Shown here in pieces: positions 55,111 to 64,000 of a stretch of DNA of 64,000 nt. Within the stretch, counting starts at the first letter, position 1. Each line of letters opens with the position of its first letter. The stretch is from Bettongia penicillata ogilbyi. Taxonomy: Eukaryota; Chordata; Mammalia; Diprotodontia; Potoroidae. The stretch covers positions 1,583,545 through 1,647,544 of the forward strand of contig JAJHZJ010000579.1 of NCBI GenBank assembly GCA_023548195.1, in the 5' to 3' direction. The position numbers were made by a program, and so were the translations under genes. Under the pieces are notes generated by a model. That model worked only from the letters and a program-made list of their open reading frames with translations, ran no database searches and was not told the DNA's origin.

Positions 55111-56439
55111 TCCATCCTATCCCATACAGAAAATCCACAGAGGGACACCCTCCATGACTTTCTGAAAGCCTAACCTTGTACCTCGAGGTCAGAAAAATTA
55201 GCTCATTAAGTCTATTCTTGATATTATGTGAAACAAATTAAATAAAGGTTAATGACTTATCTAAAACAAATGGACTGCCTTGGAAGGTAATAAGTTTTCA
55301 GCAAAGGTTGGATGAACATTCTCTGAGAGTCTTGTGGAGGGGATTTTTTTTCAGGTGTATGTTGAACAGGATGGACACAAATGTCCCTTCCAACAATGAA
55401 ATTCTGTGACTCCATTATATAATCATAAGTGATATTGATATAAAACTTTATGGTTCTTAAAATATGTTATCTTTTTTCAAACCTGACAACATCCCCTGAC
55501 ATAGATACTATAGTAACATATATCAGTTTCAAAGATGAAACTAACTAAAGACCTCCAACTAAAGACCTTTACACAGATACTAAGGAACATTCCTAGGGAA
55601 GCCCACCTCTGGCTTAATAGTTAAGCCCCGGAAGTAGCCTGAGGTGAACAAAATTTAAGTGTTATATTTGGTGTCATACAACTAGTATGTGTCAGAGATA
55701 GAACTTGAACCCAGGCCTTCCTGACTTTAAGCCTAGCACTATCTCATTTGCCATGCTGTCTCTGAAGAACCATTTGCTGTTTATCAATATATTTAAACAT
55801 TTTTGCCTGTGTGTGATTGAAAAGGCTAATATCTATTAAAATTAGTCAATTTGACATCTAAGTACATACACACTCCCATTGAAGCCAATTGGCACCTCTG
55901 TACTCTCTGAGGTTCACTTTAAGTTTAATCTAAAGATTTCCTTTGATGAAGAATGACACAAAATTCTCCAAATTAATAGGATTTAAAATGTGCAGTGTGG
56001 AATGCAAACTGATTAATTAAGAGTTCCAGGAGGAGGCAAAAATTCACTTGAAGAGTGAAGATAATTTCTGGAGAAGAATCTATTTTAAAAAACACAAAAC
56101 AAAACAAAATATACTTTGCTTGATTGACATTTAGCCAAAGTCTTTAGAGAGAAGGTGTCCATGAAAATATGTGAGAATTAAGAGATTTCCAAAAAGACAA
56201 GGTGAGCAAAAGAAAGAGGAGATCATAAAGATATGCAATTTCTAGAAATGATTCAGTCACTGAGAAGAGAAAAAAATCCTTTTTTTCCATTAACAAAAAG
56301 AAAGTTTAAGAAAATTTTAAATATATGTAACAATTTTGTAGGGGTCAGAACCAAACTTGATATAAAGTTAGTTTGTAAACATAGAAATTTACTTTGTGTT
56401 TTTAATAGTATTTTATTTTTCTCACTTACACGTCAAGAC
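55111..56439. other. Unassigned sequence with SINE/L3 traces
   Basis: L3/MIR3-like 3' end at about 55,260-55,415 ('tggatgaacattctctgag', 'cccttccaacaatgaaattctgtgac'). Minus MIR-like pieces at 55,430-55,520 and 55,660-55,770 ('cttgaacccaggccttcctgac'). 55,800-56,439 is unassigned. Confidence 0.4.
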
Positions 56440-58335
56440 AATTTTTAGCATTAATTCTTACAAGATTTTGAGTTCCAAGTTTTTCTACCTTCCTCCCTCT
56501 CCTCCCCTCTTCCTAAAAGGGTAGGCAATTTGATATATGCTATGCATGTGCTATCATGTAAAATATATTTCCAAATTAGTCACAGTTGTGAAAGAAGAAT
56601 CAAATCAAAAGAAAAAAACATAAAAAGAATAAAGTAGGTGAAAAAAAGTATGCTTTGATCTGCATTCGGAGTCTATCAGTTCTTCATCTGGGTGTGGATA
56701 GCATTTTCCTTCATGAATCTTTTGTAATAGTCTTGGATTATTGTATTTCTGGGAAGAGCTGAGTCATTCATTGTTGATCATCACACATTGTTGCTGATAC
56801 TGTGTACAATGTTTTCCTGGTTCTGTTCATTTTACTTTATATCAGTTCATACAAGTTTTTCTTTGCTGAAAAAAAAACAGGTTTTTCTGAAATCTGCCTG
56901 TTCATCATTTCTTACTGCACAATTATATTCAGTTACATTCATATACCACAGCTTTTCCAGCTATTCCTCAATTTATGGGTATCCCCTCCAGTTCCAATAT
57001 TTTGCCACTACAGAAAGGGCTTCTATAAATATGTTTTATGATCTCTTTAGGATACAGACCTAGTCATAGCATTGTTGGATCAAAGTGTGTACACAATTTG
57101 GTTGTTGTTTGGGCATAGTTCCACATTGCTTTCCAGAATGGTGTATCAATAAGCACCCCAACATACACCGGGGTGTCTACTACAACAGGTTCTTTAGATC
57201 TGCATTCATAAAAGGAAAGCAACTTTCAGGGGGTTAACAACTTTACTTTAATCAAGCACATGTATCTTTCCTTTAACCAACTGCATACATCATTCAGTTA
57301 GTTCAGGGGAGTAAGCACCCTGAATTTCAAAGAAAATACAGAGAAATCGAAAGATCAACAGACATAGCTTCCTCTGCCTGAATTCACCAGACAGCTGGAT
57401 TCAACTGCCTGACCATAGCTACCAGAGAGGGAAGCATGACATCTGGGTTCTCAAAGCTGGGGGGTGGAGGGGGAGGGTTGGCTCCTTAGTGGCTTCCCAG
57501 AGTCCTTATCTAGCACTCAAACATTCTTACCAAAAACTAAGCCCCAAAGTAAAACCTCACCCTCAGAGTAATTCTATCATTTTTAGAGCCAGAGGGCCTC
57601 CCAACCCTTGAGAGTCAATGCCTCATTAACAAAAGCTGTGGGTTTTCTTACAAATCTTCCCCAATCAAACTTCTCATAATGGGCAGGCCCATTAGTGAGT
57701 ACAAAACATATACTATTTCTAGTTAAAGAAATTCTTGCTTCTGTACTTTACTCCTAGCAAAGACTCTTGATTGATAAAGTCGAGATTCAATCAGGCACTT
57801 GATAATACTAAAACAAAAACAGCAAAAGATCATAATTTTACTTGTCATTAAAAATGGTTCAATCAGTTCACAACTCCACAAACAGTGCATTAGTATCTCA
57901 ATTTTTTCACATCCTTTCCAACATTTGTCATTTTCCATTTTTATGTCATGTTAGCCAATTGGATAAGATGTAAAGTAGTACATCAGAATTTTTTTAATTT
58001 GCATTTCTCTAATCAAAAGTGATTTAGAGCACTTCATATGCCTATAGACAGTTTTGTTTTCTTTATCTGAAAGCTTCACATTTTTTCACCATTTATCAAT
58101 TGGGAAATCCCTTGTATTCCTATAAGTCTGACTCAGTTCTCTATATATTTGAGAAATGAGGCCTTATCTGAGACACTTGCTATAAAGATTGTTTCTCAGA
58201 TTTCTACTTTTCTTCAGATCTTGGCTGCATTGGTTTTGTTTGTGCAAAAGTTTTTTTCAATTTAACATAATCAAAATCATCTATTTTGAATTTTGTAATG
58301 CTTTCTGTCTCTTGTTTTGTCATCGGGAACCTGTA
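56440..58335 (-). mobile_element. L1 3' region, minus, split by an LTR
   Basis: Antisense L1 3' text in order from the tail: 'ctctgcattcggagtc'-like, 'ttcctggttctgttcattt', 'gggtatcccctccagttcc', 'aaagggcttctataaatatg', 'ccacattgctttccagaatgg', then after the LTR 'tcagttcacaactccacaaacag', 'cctttccaacatttgtcat', 'tatatatttgagaaatgaggcc', 'tgcaaaagtttttttcaattt'. A 5'-truncated old copy without open frames. Confidence 0.75.
57141..57850 (-). mobile_element. Solo-LTR-like endogenous retroviral repeat, copy 2
   Basis: Inserted within the antisense L1: L1 text ends at 'ttccagaatgg' and resumes at 'ttcaatcagttcac'. Its reverse complement aligns with 11,620-12,171, sharing 'aaagttgctttcctttta', 'attaaagt', 'ctgttgatcttt'-like and U3-like parts. 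It holds the inverted repeat TAATGGGC/GCCCATTA (57,677-57,694) where copy 1 has CCCATTAATGGG. No internal retroviral genes. Exact ends not determined. Confidence 0.65.
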
Positions 58336-58735
58336 ACTCATTTAACTTCTCTTTTAAGAATGTGTATACTATCCAGGTGTACAGGTGACCCTGACTTCTC
58401 CCCAGGCTATGCTGCCAGACTGTAGGTTCTGGAAATTTGTTCCAAGCTGAAAATGCTTCAGGTATGGTCCCAATGAGAGGTTTAACCTTCTGTTAAAGGC
58501 CACCCCAGCTAGGTATAGATAAGAATTGTCTGGCTGTGATCAACCATGAAGCAGATTGACATACAAAATAGCTGTCTGTCTGTCTGGTCAGATTAGTGGA
58601 AAGGGGGCAGAGGATGCCAAGAATTGCATAGTTCTTAGACCGTTTACAGATAATCATTTTTCTCTACAGTTGTTTTAATCTGAAATCCCTGTCTAATGAC
58701 AAAGTAGTTGTTAGTCTCCTGGAAGACTGAAACCA
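58336..58735. other. Unassigned sequence
   Basis: About 400 bp between two L1 pieces, containing a short CTGT run near 58,580. No gene. Confidence 0.35.
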
Positions 58736-59849
58736 CAGTTCTAACTTTTAAGGAGTTGTTTTTTCCAGTAAACTTTTGTACTTCCTTTTCCACTTAGCCA
58801 ATTGTACATTTTAGGGAGTTGTTTTCTTCAGCGGATTTTTGTATCTCCTTTTCCATTTGGTGAATTCTACTTTTTAAGCAGGAGTTTTCTTTTTCTAACA
58901 GGTTGACTCTCTTTTTGTAATTCTCTTGCATCACTCTCTCATTTCTTTCCCCATTTTTTCCTTCCACCTTTCATATGATGTTTAAGCTCCTTTTGGAGCT
59001 CTTCCATGAGTTCTTTCTGGGCTTGAGACCACTTCCTGTTTTCCTTTGGAGTTTTGACCTTGCTTTCCTCTTCCAAGTTTGTGTCTTGGTTTTTCCCTGC
59101 CACCACAATAACTTTCTATGGTTATTGTCATCATCATCATCGTCATCGTTGTTGTTGCTTTTTGCTCAACTTATCTTTTGTCCTTTTTTCTTTCTTTTCA
59201 ATTTGAGATTTGCACCCAAGGTGGAAGGGGTACTGTCTCGGCTTCTTATGTCAGTAGGCCCTATTTACTTGTTGTTGCACTAATGTTGCCCCGAGGCCCA
59301 CGGGGGACCCTCATATCTGGTGCCACACTGAGTGGGTGGCGGAAGGTGACTGGCTCAGCTGGAGCCCATAGGGTCTGACAGCTTGCCTGTTGCTGATATG
59401 GAGTCCTAGTGGTGTCTAGTGTGTGCTGAGGCAAGTGGGGTTTTTCTGCGTTTCCCTGGGGCTACAGCGAAGCACACAGTGATCCTCAGAGGTCGAGTCT
59501 GCCAATTCCCTTAACTATGCTGAGGCATATAGGAGGTCCTAGTGCTGGTGTTTGCCTGCTCCACCACTCTGGGCTCAGGAGCTTACACTAATTTACTAAG
59601 GTGCGCCTTGCTGATGACTTGCTGGGATGCTTCCTTTCCTGGACTGCACTTCCCCTTTACCTGAGTGAGACAGAATTTTATTGCTTATCATCCAAGTTTC
59701 TTGGGCAAAAAAATTGTTTCACTCCATCTTTTTGCTGGATCTGCTATTCCAGGATTTGTTTTAGGGAACTATTTTATGTCGTTTGGAGGTGAATGTTGGA
59801 GAGTTACAGTGAGTTGCTGCTTACTCCTCCATCTTGGATCTCAGAAGTG
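58736..59849 (-). mobile_element. L1 5' UTR and ORF1 N-terminus, minus
   Basis: Minus-strand reading begins at about 59,849 with GAGATCCAAGATGGAGGAG, an L1-type 5' end different from that of the HAL1-like copies. A ~700-bp 5' UTR follows, then ORF1 N-terminal coiled-coil coding text ('gaactcatggaagagctcc', 'gagtcaacctgttagaaaaag', 'caccaaatggaaaaggag') down to about 58,780. The rest is lost. It represents a second L1-type 5' end in the window. Confidence 0.7.
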
Positions 59850-60149
59850 AAAAATCCTAAAAATTTACTCTCAGTTCTTGTCCTAGTCCTAACACTAGTT
59901 GTTTGTCTGCAGCAGCTAATGGTGTTTTTTTTTCTTTCAACAGAAAATTTGACATTTTATTGATGCTTTTTGTTTTTACATCAAGATCATTCCCATGTAT
60001 ATCTTCTACCCCTTCCCTGGGTAGGAATTCTCTGGATGATCTATCTTTTACTCTTTCTTGGTTCCTTTTCCTCTTTCCACTTTTTAAGTATGAAGCTCTC
60101 TGTACCCTCTTTTTTTCTCCATGCTTTTTTCCTTCCTCATCCATATTCC
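59850..60149. other. Unassigned pyrimidine-rich sequence
   Basis: T/C-rich stretch. It could be an antisense purine-rich L1 3' UTR but has no diagnostic text. Confidence 0.3.
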
Positions 60150-60780
60150 CCAACTAGTCAAAGGATATGAACAGGCAGTTTTCAGAGGAAGAAATCAAAG
60201 CTGTCAATAGTCATATGAAAAAATGCTCTAAAACACTAATAATTCAAAAATGCAAATTAAAAAACTATGAAATACCACCACACACCCATCAGATTGGCTA
60301 AGATGACAGAAAAGGAAAATGACAAATGCTAGAAAGGATGTGGGGAAAAATAGGTACAGTAATACAATCAATGGGACTGTGAACTAGTCCAACCATTCTA
60401 GAGAATAATTTGGAACTATGTCCAAGAGGCTATAAAATTATGCATACCTTTTGATCCAATCATACTATTAATAGGTCTATACTCCAAGGAGATCAAAGAA
60501 AAATGAAAATGACCCATATGTTCAAAAATATTTACAGCAACTCTTTTTGTGGTGGCAAGAATTAGAAACTGAGGAGGCCATCAGTTGGGAAATGGCTAGA
60601 CAACATGGTATATGAATGTAATGGAATACATTATTGTGCTACAAGAAATAATGAAGAGGATGGCTTCAGAAAACCTTGGAAAACATATGAATTAATGTAA
60701 AGTACAGTTAACAGAACCAGGAGAACAATCTCAGTAACAGCAATAGCATAAAGAAAATATAGTGTAAAAGACTGTTGGTC
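60150..60780 (+). mobile_element. L1 3' region, plus
   Basis: 'caaaggatatgaacaggcag', 'tcacatgaaaaaatgctct'-like, 'catcagattggctaagatgac', 'gaaaggatgtggggaaaaa', 'tttttgtggtggcaagaatt', 'ggtatatgaatgtaatgg', 'acagaaccaggagaacaat'. The order is that of the L1 ORF2 end and 3' UTR. No long open frame. Confidence 0.78.
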
Positions 60781-60810
60781 ACTCATTTCAGGTATGTGTA
60801 TTTTTTTGTA

Positions 60811-61018
60811 ACCACATTTGGGGTTTTCTTGCCAGATGTACTGGAGTGATTCACCATTTCCTTCTCCAACTCATTTAACAGATGAGGAAATGGAGGCAAG
60901 GAAGCTTCAGTGACTTTCCCAGAGTTACACAGTATCTGAAGCCCACTTTGAACTCAAGAAGATGAGTCTTCCTGACTTCAGTGTAACACTCTATCCACTG
61001 TACCACCTTGCTGCCCTA
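60811..61018 (-). mobile_element. Mar1-type SINE, minus
   Basis: 'aaccacatttggggttttcttg', 'ccatttccttctccaactcattt', 'gaagatgagtcttcctgacttc', 'ctgtaccaccttgctgcc'. The 3' end is slightly truncated. Confidence 0.85.
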
Positions 61019-61439
61019 GTAACTGATCAATCAATGATCCACTACATAATGATGAGAAGGCCTATCCATTTCTAGATAGAGAATGGGTGAACTCAGATTA
61101 AAGCATATTTTTCTTGATTTTTTCAGAATATGACTAATGAGAAATATGTTTTTATTATTTTCTAACTTTCATTACATTCATATCTGTGTATTATTCCCTC
61201 AACCAGACATTGAGACTAACAGGATATGACTTGACACTATGTAATGCCTTTTTTCTCTTTTAATCTTCATATACCCAAAGCTCAATCATAATGCCTTCCA
61301 TGTGGTAGTTTCTAGGTATTTTTAAGTGGACTGACAAGTTGTTTGGAAATGAGCAAGTCATGTAAATTATCTAAAAATCCTCATTAGGATGCTCACTATG
61401 TTCCCTTCTACTTCTAAAGTCCTATAATTTATTTTTACT
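61019..61439. other. Unassigned sequence
   Basis: An L1-like trace at 61,021-61,115 ('gatgagaaggcctatcc', 'agatagagaatgggtgaac') may be an L1 3' tail. The rest is not recognised. Confidence 0.35.
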
Positions 61440-61779
61440 ATATAGTCTATTAAAATAGAAATTGCAAATGGTTTTCATTGAATTTATTTCTAAATATTTT
61501 TCTTACCTTTTCTCAAGGACCAAGCTTAGTAATTGTAATTATACAATGTTCATGGTTTTTGTTTTATGTTCTATGTTGTATTCATCATGTATTTTTTCTG
61601 ATTCTGTTTATGTAGCTGGATCATTTCATATGTCTTCCCATCTTTCTCTGAATTCCTCATACATCACTTTTTATGGCACAGTAATATTACATTACATTCA
61701 TGTACCATAATTTTTAGTCTTTTTTCTATCTATGAGCATCCACTTGGTTTCCATTTATTTACCATCACAGAGTATGGTC
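61440..61779 (-). mobile_element. L1 3' region, minus
   Basis: 'tttttctgattctgtttatg', 'acatcactttttatggcacag', 'ttacattcatgtaccataa', 'atgagcatccacttggtttcc'. Same stretch as 56,800-56,990, more diverged. Confidence 0.6.

Positions 61780-61841
<62 letters not shown>
61780..61841. repeat. (GAT)n microsatellite
   Basis: About 20 uninterrupted GAT units, abutting the 3' end of a minus-strand SINE. Confidence 0.97.
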
Positions 61842-62102
61842 AGCATTTATTAAGTACCTATAGTACTAATGTCTAGTGCTACATTGCGCTAAATGCTTTG
61901 CAAGTATTATCTCATTTGATTCCTGCAATAACCCTGTGAGATGGGTGCCCTTATCACCATTTTATACTTCAGAAAACTGAGGCAAATGGAGATTAGGTGA
62001 TTTTCCCAAGATTATGGACCCAGTAAGTGTCTGAGGCTGAATTTGAACTCAAGACTCCCTGACTTCCAGATCAGTGCTCTATCCACTGTGGCACCTAGCT
62101 AT
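61842..62102 (-). mobile_element. Composite marsupial SINE, minus
   Basis: 'agcatttattaagtacctatag', 'tctcatttgattcctgcaataaccctgtgag', 'cagaaaactgaggcaaatgg', 'gtgctctatccactgtggcacctagct'. The head complement is Mar1-like and the 3' part MIR-like, as at 21,819-22,055. Confidence 0.78.
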
Positions 62103-63188
62103 GTTATAGTAAATACATTATTGCCATACTTTATTCAATGTACTCAATCCCTGATCAGAACTCTATCATACCTATATTTTTAAAAACTTCTAAACCCAAC
62201 AGAAGTTCCTAGGTTTCCAACTCTAAGAAAAGTTATAACTAGAATAGCACAGGTATGACTTTGTACCATGTCACTAACTAGAAACCACTGATAGCACGTG
62301 AAGTCCATTTCTATTAGAAAAGCATTAGAGCTTAGAACTTAGCTAGAATTAATATAGAAAGCTGAAAAAGGATGGCTAGAATGAAATCCTTCCTTTCATT
62401 CTATACATCAGTCTTGTGCTGAGGTATCTGGATTTTCTTCTCTCTTCCACCAGACAAAGTTATTTTCCTTGACAAGTACAATTTGTGCTCACCACAGGCA
62501 CAAAAAATTTCTAGTTACTGATGAGCCTCTAAGAAAATCACCTACTAATGACCTTGTATGGGAATAAGATACCTAGAATCTTGGCCTGTGAGAAGAATCA
62601 GGAAATAAACCCTAGACCCCAGTTCTAGAGGTAGTGTAATAAGGTGGCCTCACTAAAAAGTTGTGTAGAATGGAGGAATGTGGAGCTGTCAACTCCCAGA
62701 TATGTTTCACGTTTTGTTATCCCTAATAGTCTAATAGAAGCAAAGGAAGATTTCTATTCAAAATCAAAGTTGTAAAGCCAATACATCTTTGTTTAAGATT
62801 TGTAATTGTTAGCCAGGGACCACAGGCACTTTATTTATTATGGCAGGGATTTCTTTAAGTAACACCCTGTCTCATCTACTCCAGTAATATTCATTGCATC
62901 CCTGGCATTCTAATTTAACCAATTCTTGATCTAGAGGGTTAAGCTGTCCATATGACAAATCAGATTGCAGAATTAAAATATAATAGCAATAACAAAAAAA
63001 GACAATAATAATAGCCATTTCATAAAGGATGAAGGTTTCATCAGTGAGCATCTCTCCTAGGTGTGAAGAACATGCATTAATGTAAAGGAGCTTCTTAAAA
63101 ATCTAGCTCACTTTTCACAATTTGTGAAAGAAAAACATAAAGTCCCAGCTTTAAAATTCTATGATCAAAGAGTTTCTTTAGAATATTT
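62103..63188. other. Single-copy-looking sequence
   Basis: No repeat boxes, no domain-bearing frame, no simple repeats of note. Confidence 0.4.
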
Positions 63189-64000
63189 GGGGGTGGAGCC
63201 AAGATGGCAGAGTAGAAAGATGCATATACTCTAGCTCTTCCCCAACAGATTATAAAACACCTGTAAGAAACACTCTCAACAAATTCTAGAGCAGCAGAAG
63301 CCACAGAACTACAGACTGGAGGAGATTTTCAGCCCAGCGTGACCTGGAAGGCTGACAGGAAAGGTCTTTTGCACCAGAGGCAGAGTAGAGCACAGCCTAG
63401 ACTGGGCCATGTGGCACCAGGAGGAGTAGGGCCAGAACAGTCCTTAGGGGCAGAATCCTCAATCCACAAATGACAAAGACACTTCAAAGGTCAGTGAGAG
63501 GGTTTTTTCACCTCCATGAAAAAGGAGCAGGGTCCTTCTCTAGTCCTTGCCCGAGGTGAGTGGTGTGGGTGGCAGCAGCAGCAGCAGGCCCAGCAGCTGC
63601 AGTGGCCACAGCAGGCAGCACCAATGTGTCTGTTGTTCCATTGTTGGAGCACGCAGTGTAAAGTCCCTGGGGAAATTGAGCAGCTGATCTAAACCTCAGC
63701 CAGGAGCCAGGCTGGAGTGTTAACTCCTCTCCCTTGATTGTGCCACCTTGGAGGAACTGAGAACTTACAGGTTCCCAGAGTACTCCTACTCTTGACAAAG
63801 GACCCAAAAGTCAAATAACTGGTTGGGAAAAAGTCCAAAAAAGGGGGAAAATATAAGGCTATAGAAGGTTACTTTCTTTGTGAACAGATATTCCCTTCCA
63901 TCCTTTCAGATGAGGAAGAACAATGTTTACCATCAGGGAAAGATGTAAAAGTCAAGGTTTCTGCATCTAAAACCTGCAAAATAAATATACAATGGTCCCA
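63189..64000 (+). mobile_element. HAL1/L1-like element, 5' part, cut by window end
   Basis: Starts GGGGTGGAGCCAAGATGGCAG and follows the 5' UTR of the copies at 33,327 and 45,914, including the CAG-rich part (about 63,571-63,600) and 'gaactgagaacttacagg'. At the ORF1 start the ATG is AAG (about 63,830), and ORF1 N-terminal text runs to the edge. Whether ORF2 is present lies outside the window. Confidence 0.8.

Noticed and set aside
1..64000. CRISPR array, operons, ribosome binding sites, prophage or integron features
   Set aside because: The sequence is vertebrate nuclear DNA. The only tandem arrays are microsatellites and the GGGAT array, without unique spacers.
1..64000. tRNA genes suggested by 'gtgtgacc' and 'ggttcgaat'-like boxes
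   Set aside because: These boxes lie within tRNA-derived SINEs (MIR, Mar1). No cloverleaf of a functional tRNA was found by eye.

Overview
The window looks like gene-free DNA from a marsupial nuclear genome. It is AT-rich, depleted in CpG and packed with retroelements. The diagnostic signal is at least seven near-complete copies, plus fragments, of a marsupial tRNA-type SINE (Mar1/SINE1 type, with the boxes GTGTGACC, CAGTTTCCTCATCTGTAAAATG and GGCAAACCACT). It occurs with MIR/THER core-SINEs, many L2 LINE fragments and a divergent L1 lineage with its own 5' end (GGAGCCAAGATGGCAGAGTAG). I cannot tell an opossum from an Australian marsupial, or intergenic from intronic sequence. I see no intact protein-coding gene and no RNA gene. 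Family names come from remembered consensus features, not from a database search.

Layout. 1-9,627: L2 fragments, SINEs, an L3/CR1-type piece, an antisense L1 ORF2 piece and a long sense-strand L2 (6,840-9,627) with recognisable endonuclease and reverse-transcriptase remnants. 9,628-10,354: processed pseudogene of ATP5F1D (ATP synthase delta subunit) inserted in the 3' tail of that L2. About 11,620-12,171: solo-LTR-like element, with a second copy in reverse at about 57,141-57,850. 16,152-17,140: a 989-bp pentanucleotide array (GGGAT)n that starts at the end of another L2 and stays in phase throughout. 17,250-33,300: L2, MIR and L1 debris, microsatellites and a ~98-bp inverted repeat at 25,341-25,709.

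33,327-48,573 is the most informative part. It holds three ORF1-only L1 derivatives (HAL1-like, 'half-L1') at 33,327-36,181 (+), 39,406-43,462 (-) and 45,914-48,573 (+). The two plus-strand copies have clear target-site duplications, so they are complete insertions and not truncated L1s. The minus-strand copy split an older L2, and was itself hit by a full-length processed pseudogene of C1orf43 (40,087-41,675), giving a three-level nest. 48,588-64,000: more L2 and MIR fragments, L1 3' ends in both orientations, one L1 5' end on the minus strand, and a fourth HAL1/L1 5' half cut by the window edge.

No genes act together here. The only coding remnants are two retrocopies of housekeeping genes and decayed L1/L2 reading frames. 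The long Pro/His/Ser-rich and Gly/Trp-rich frames at 16-17 kb are products of the 5-bp repeat, which has few or no stop codons in any frame.
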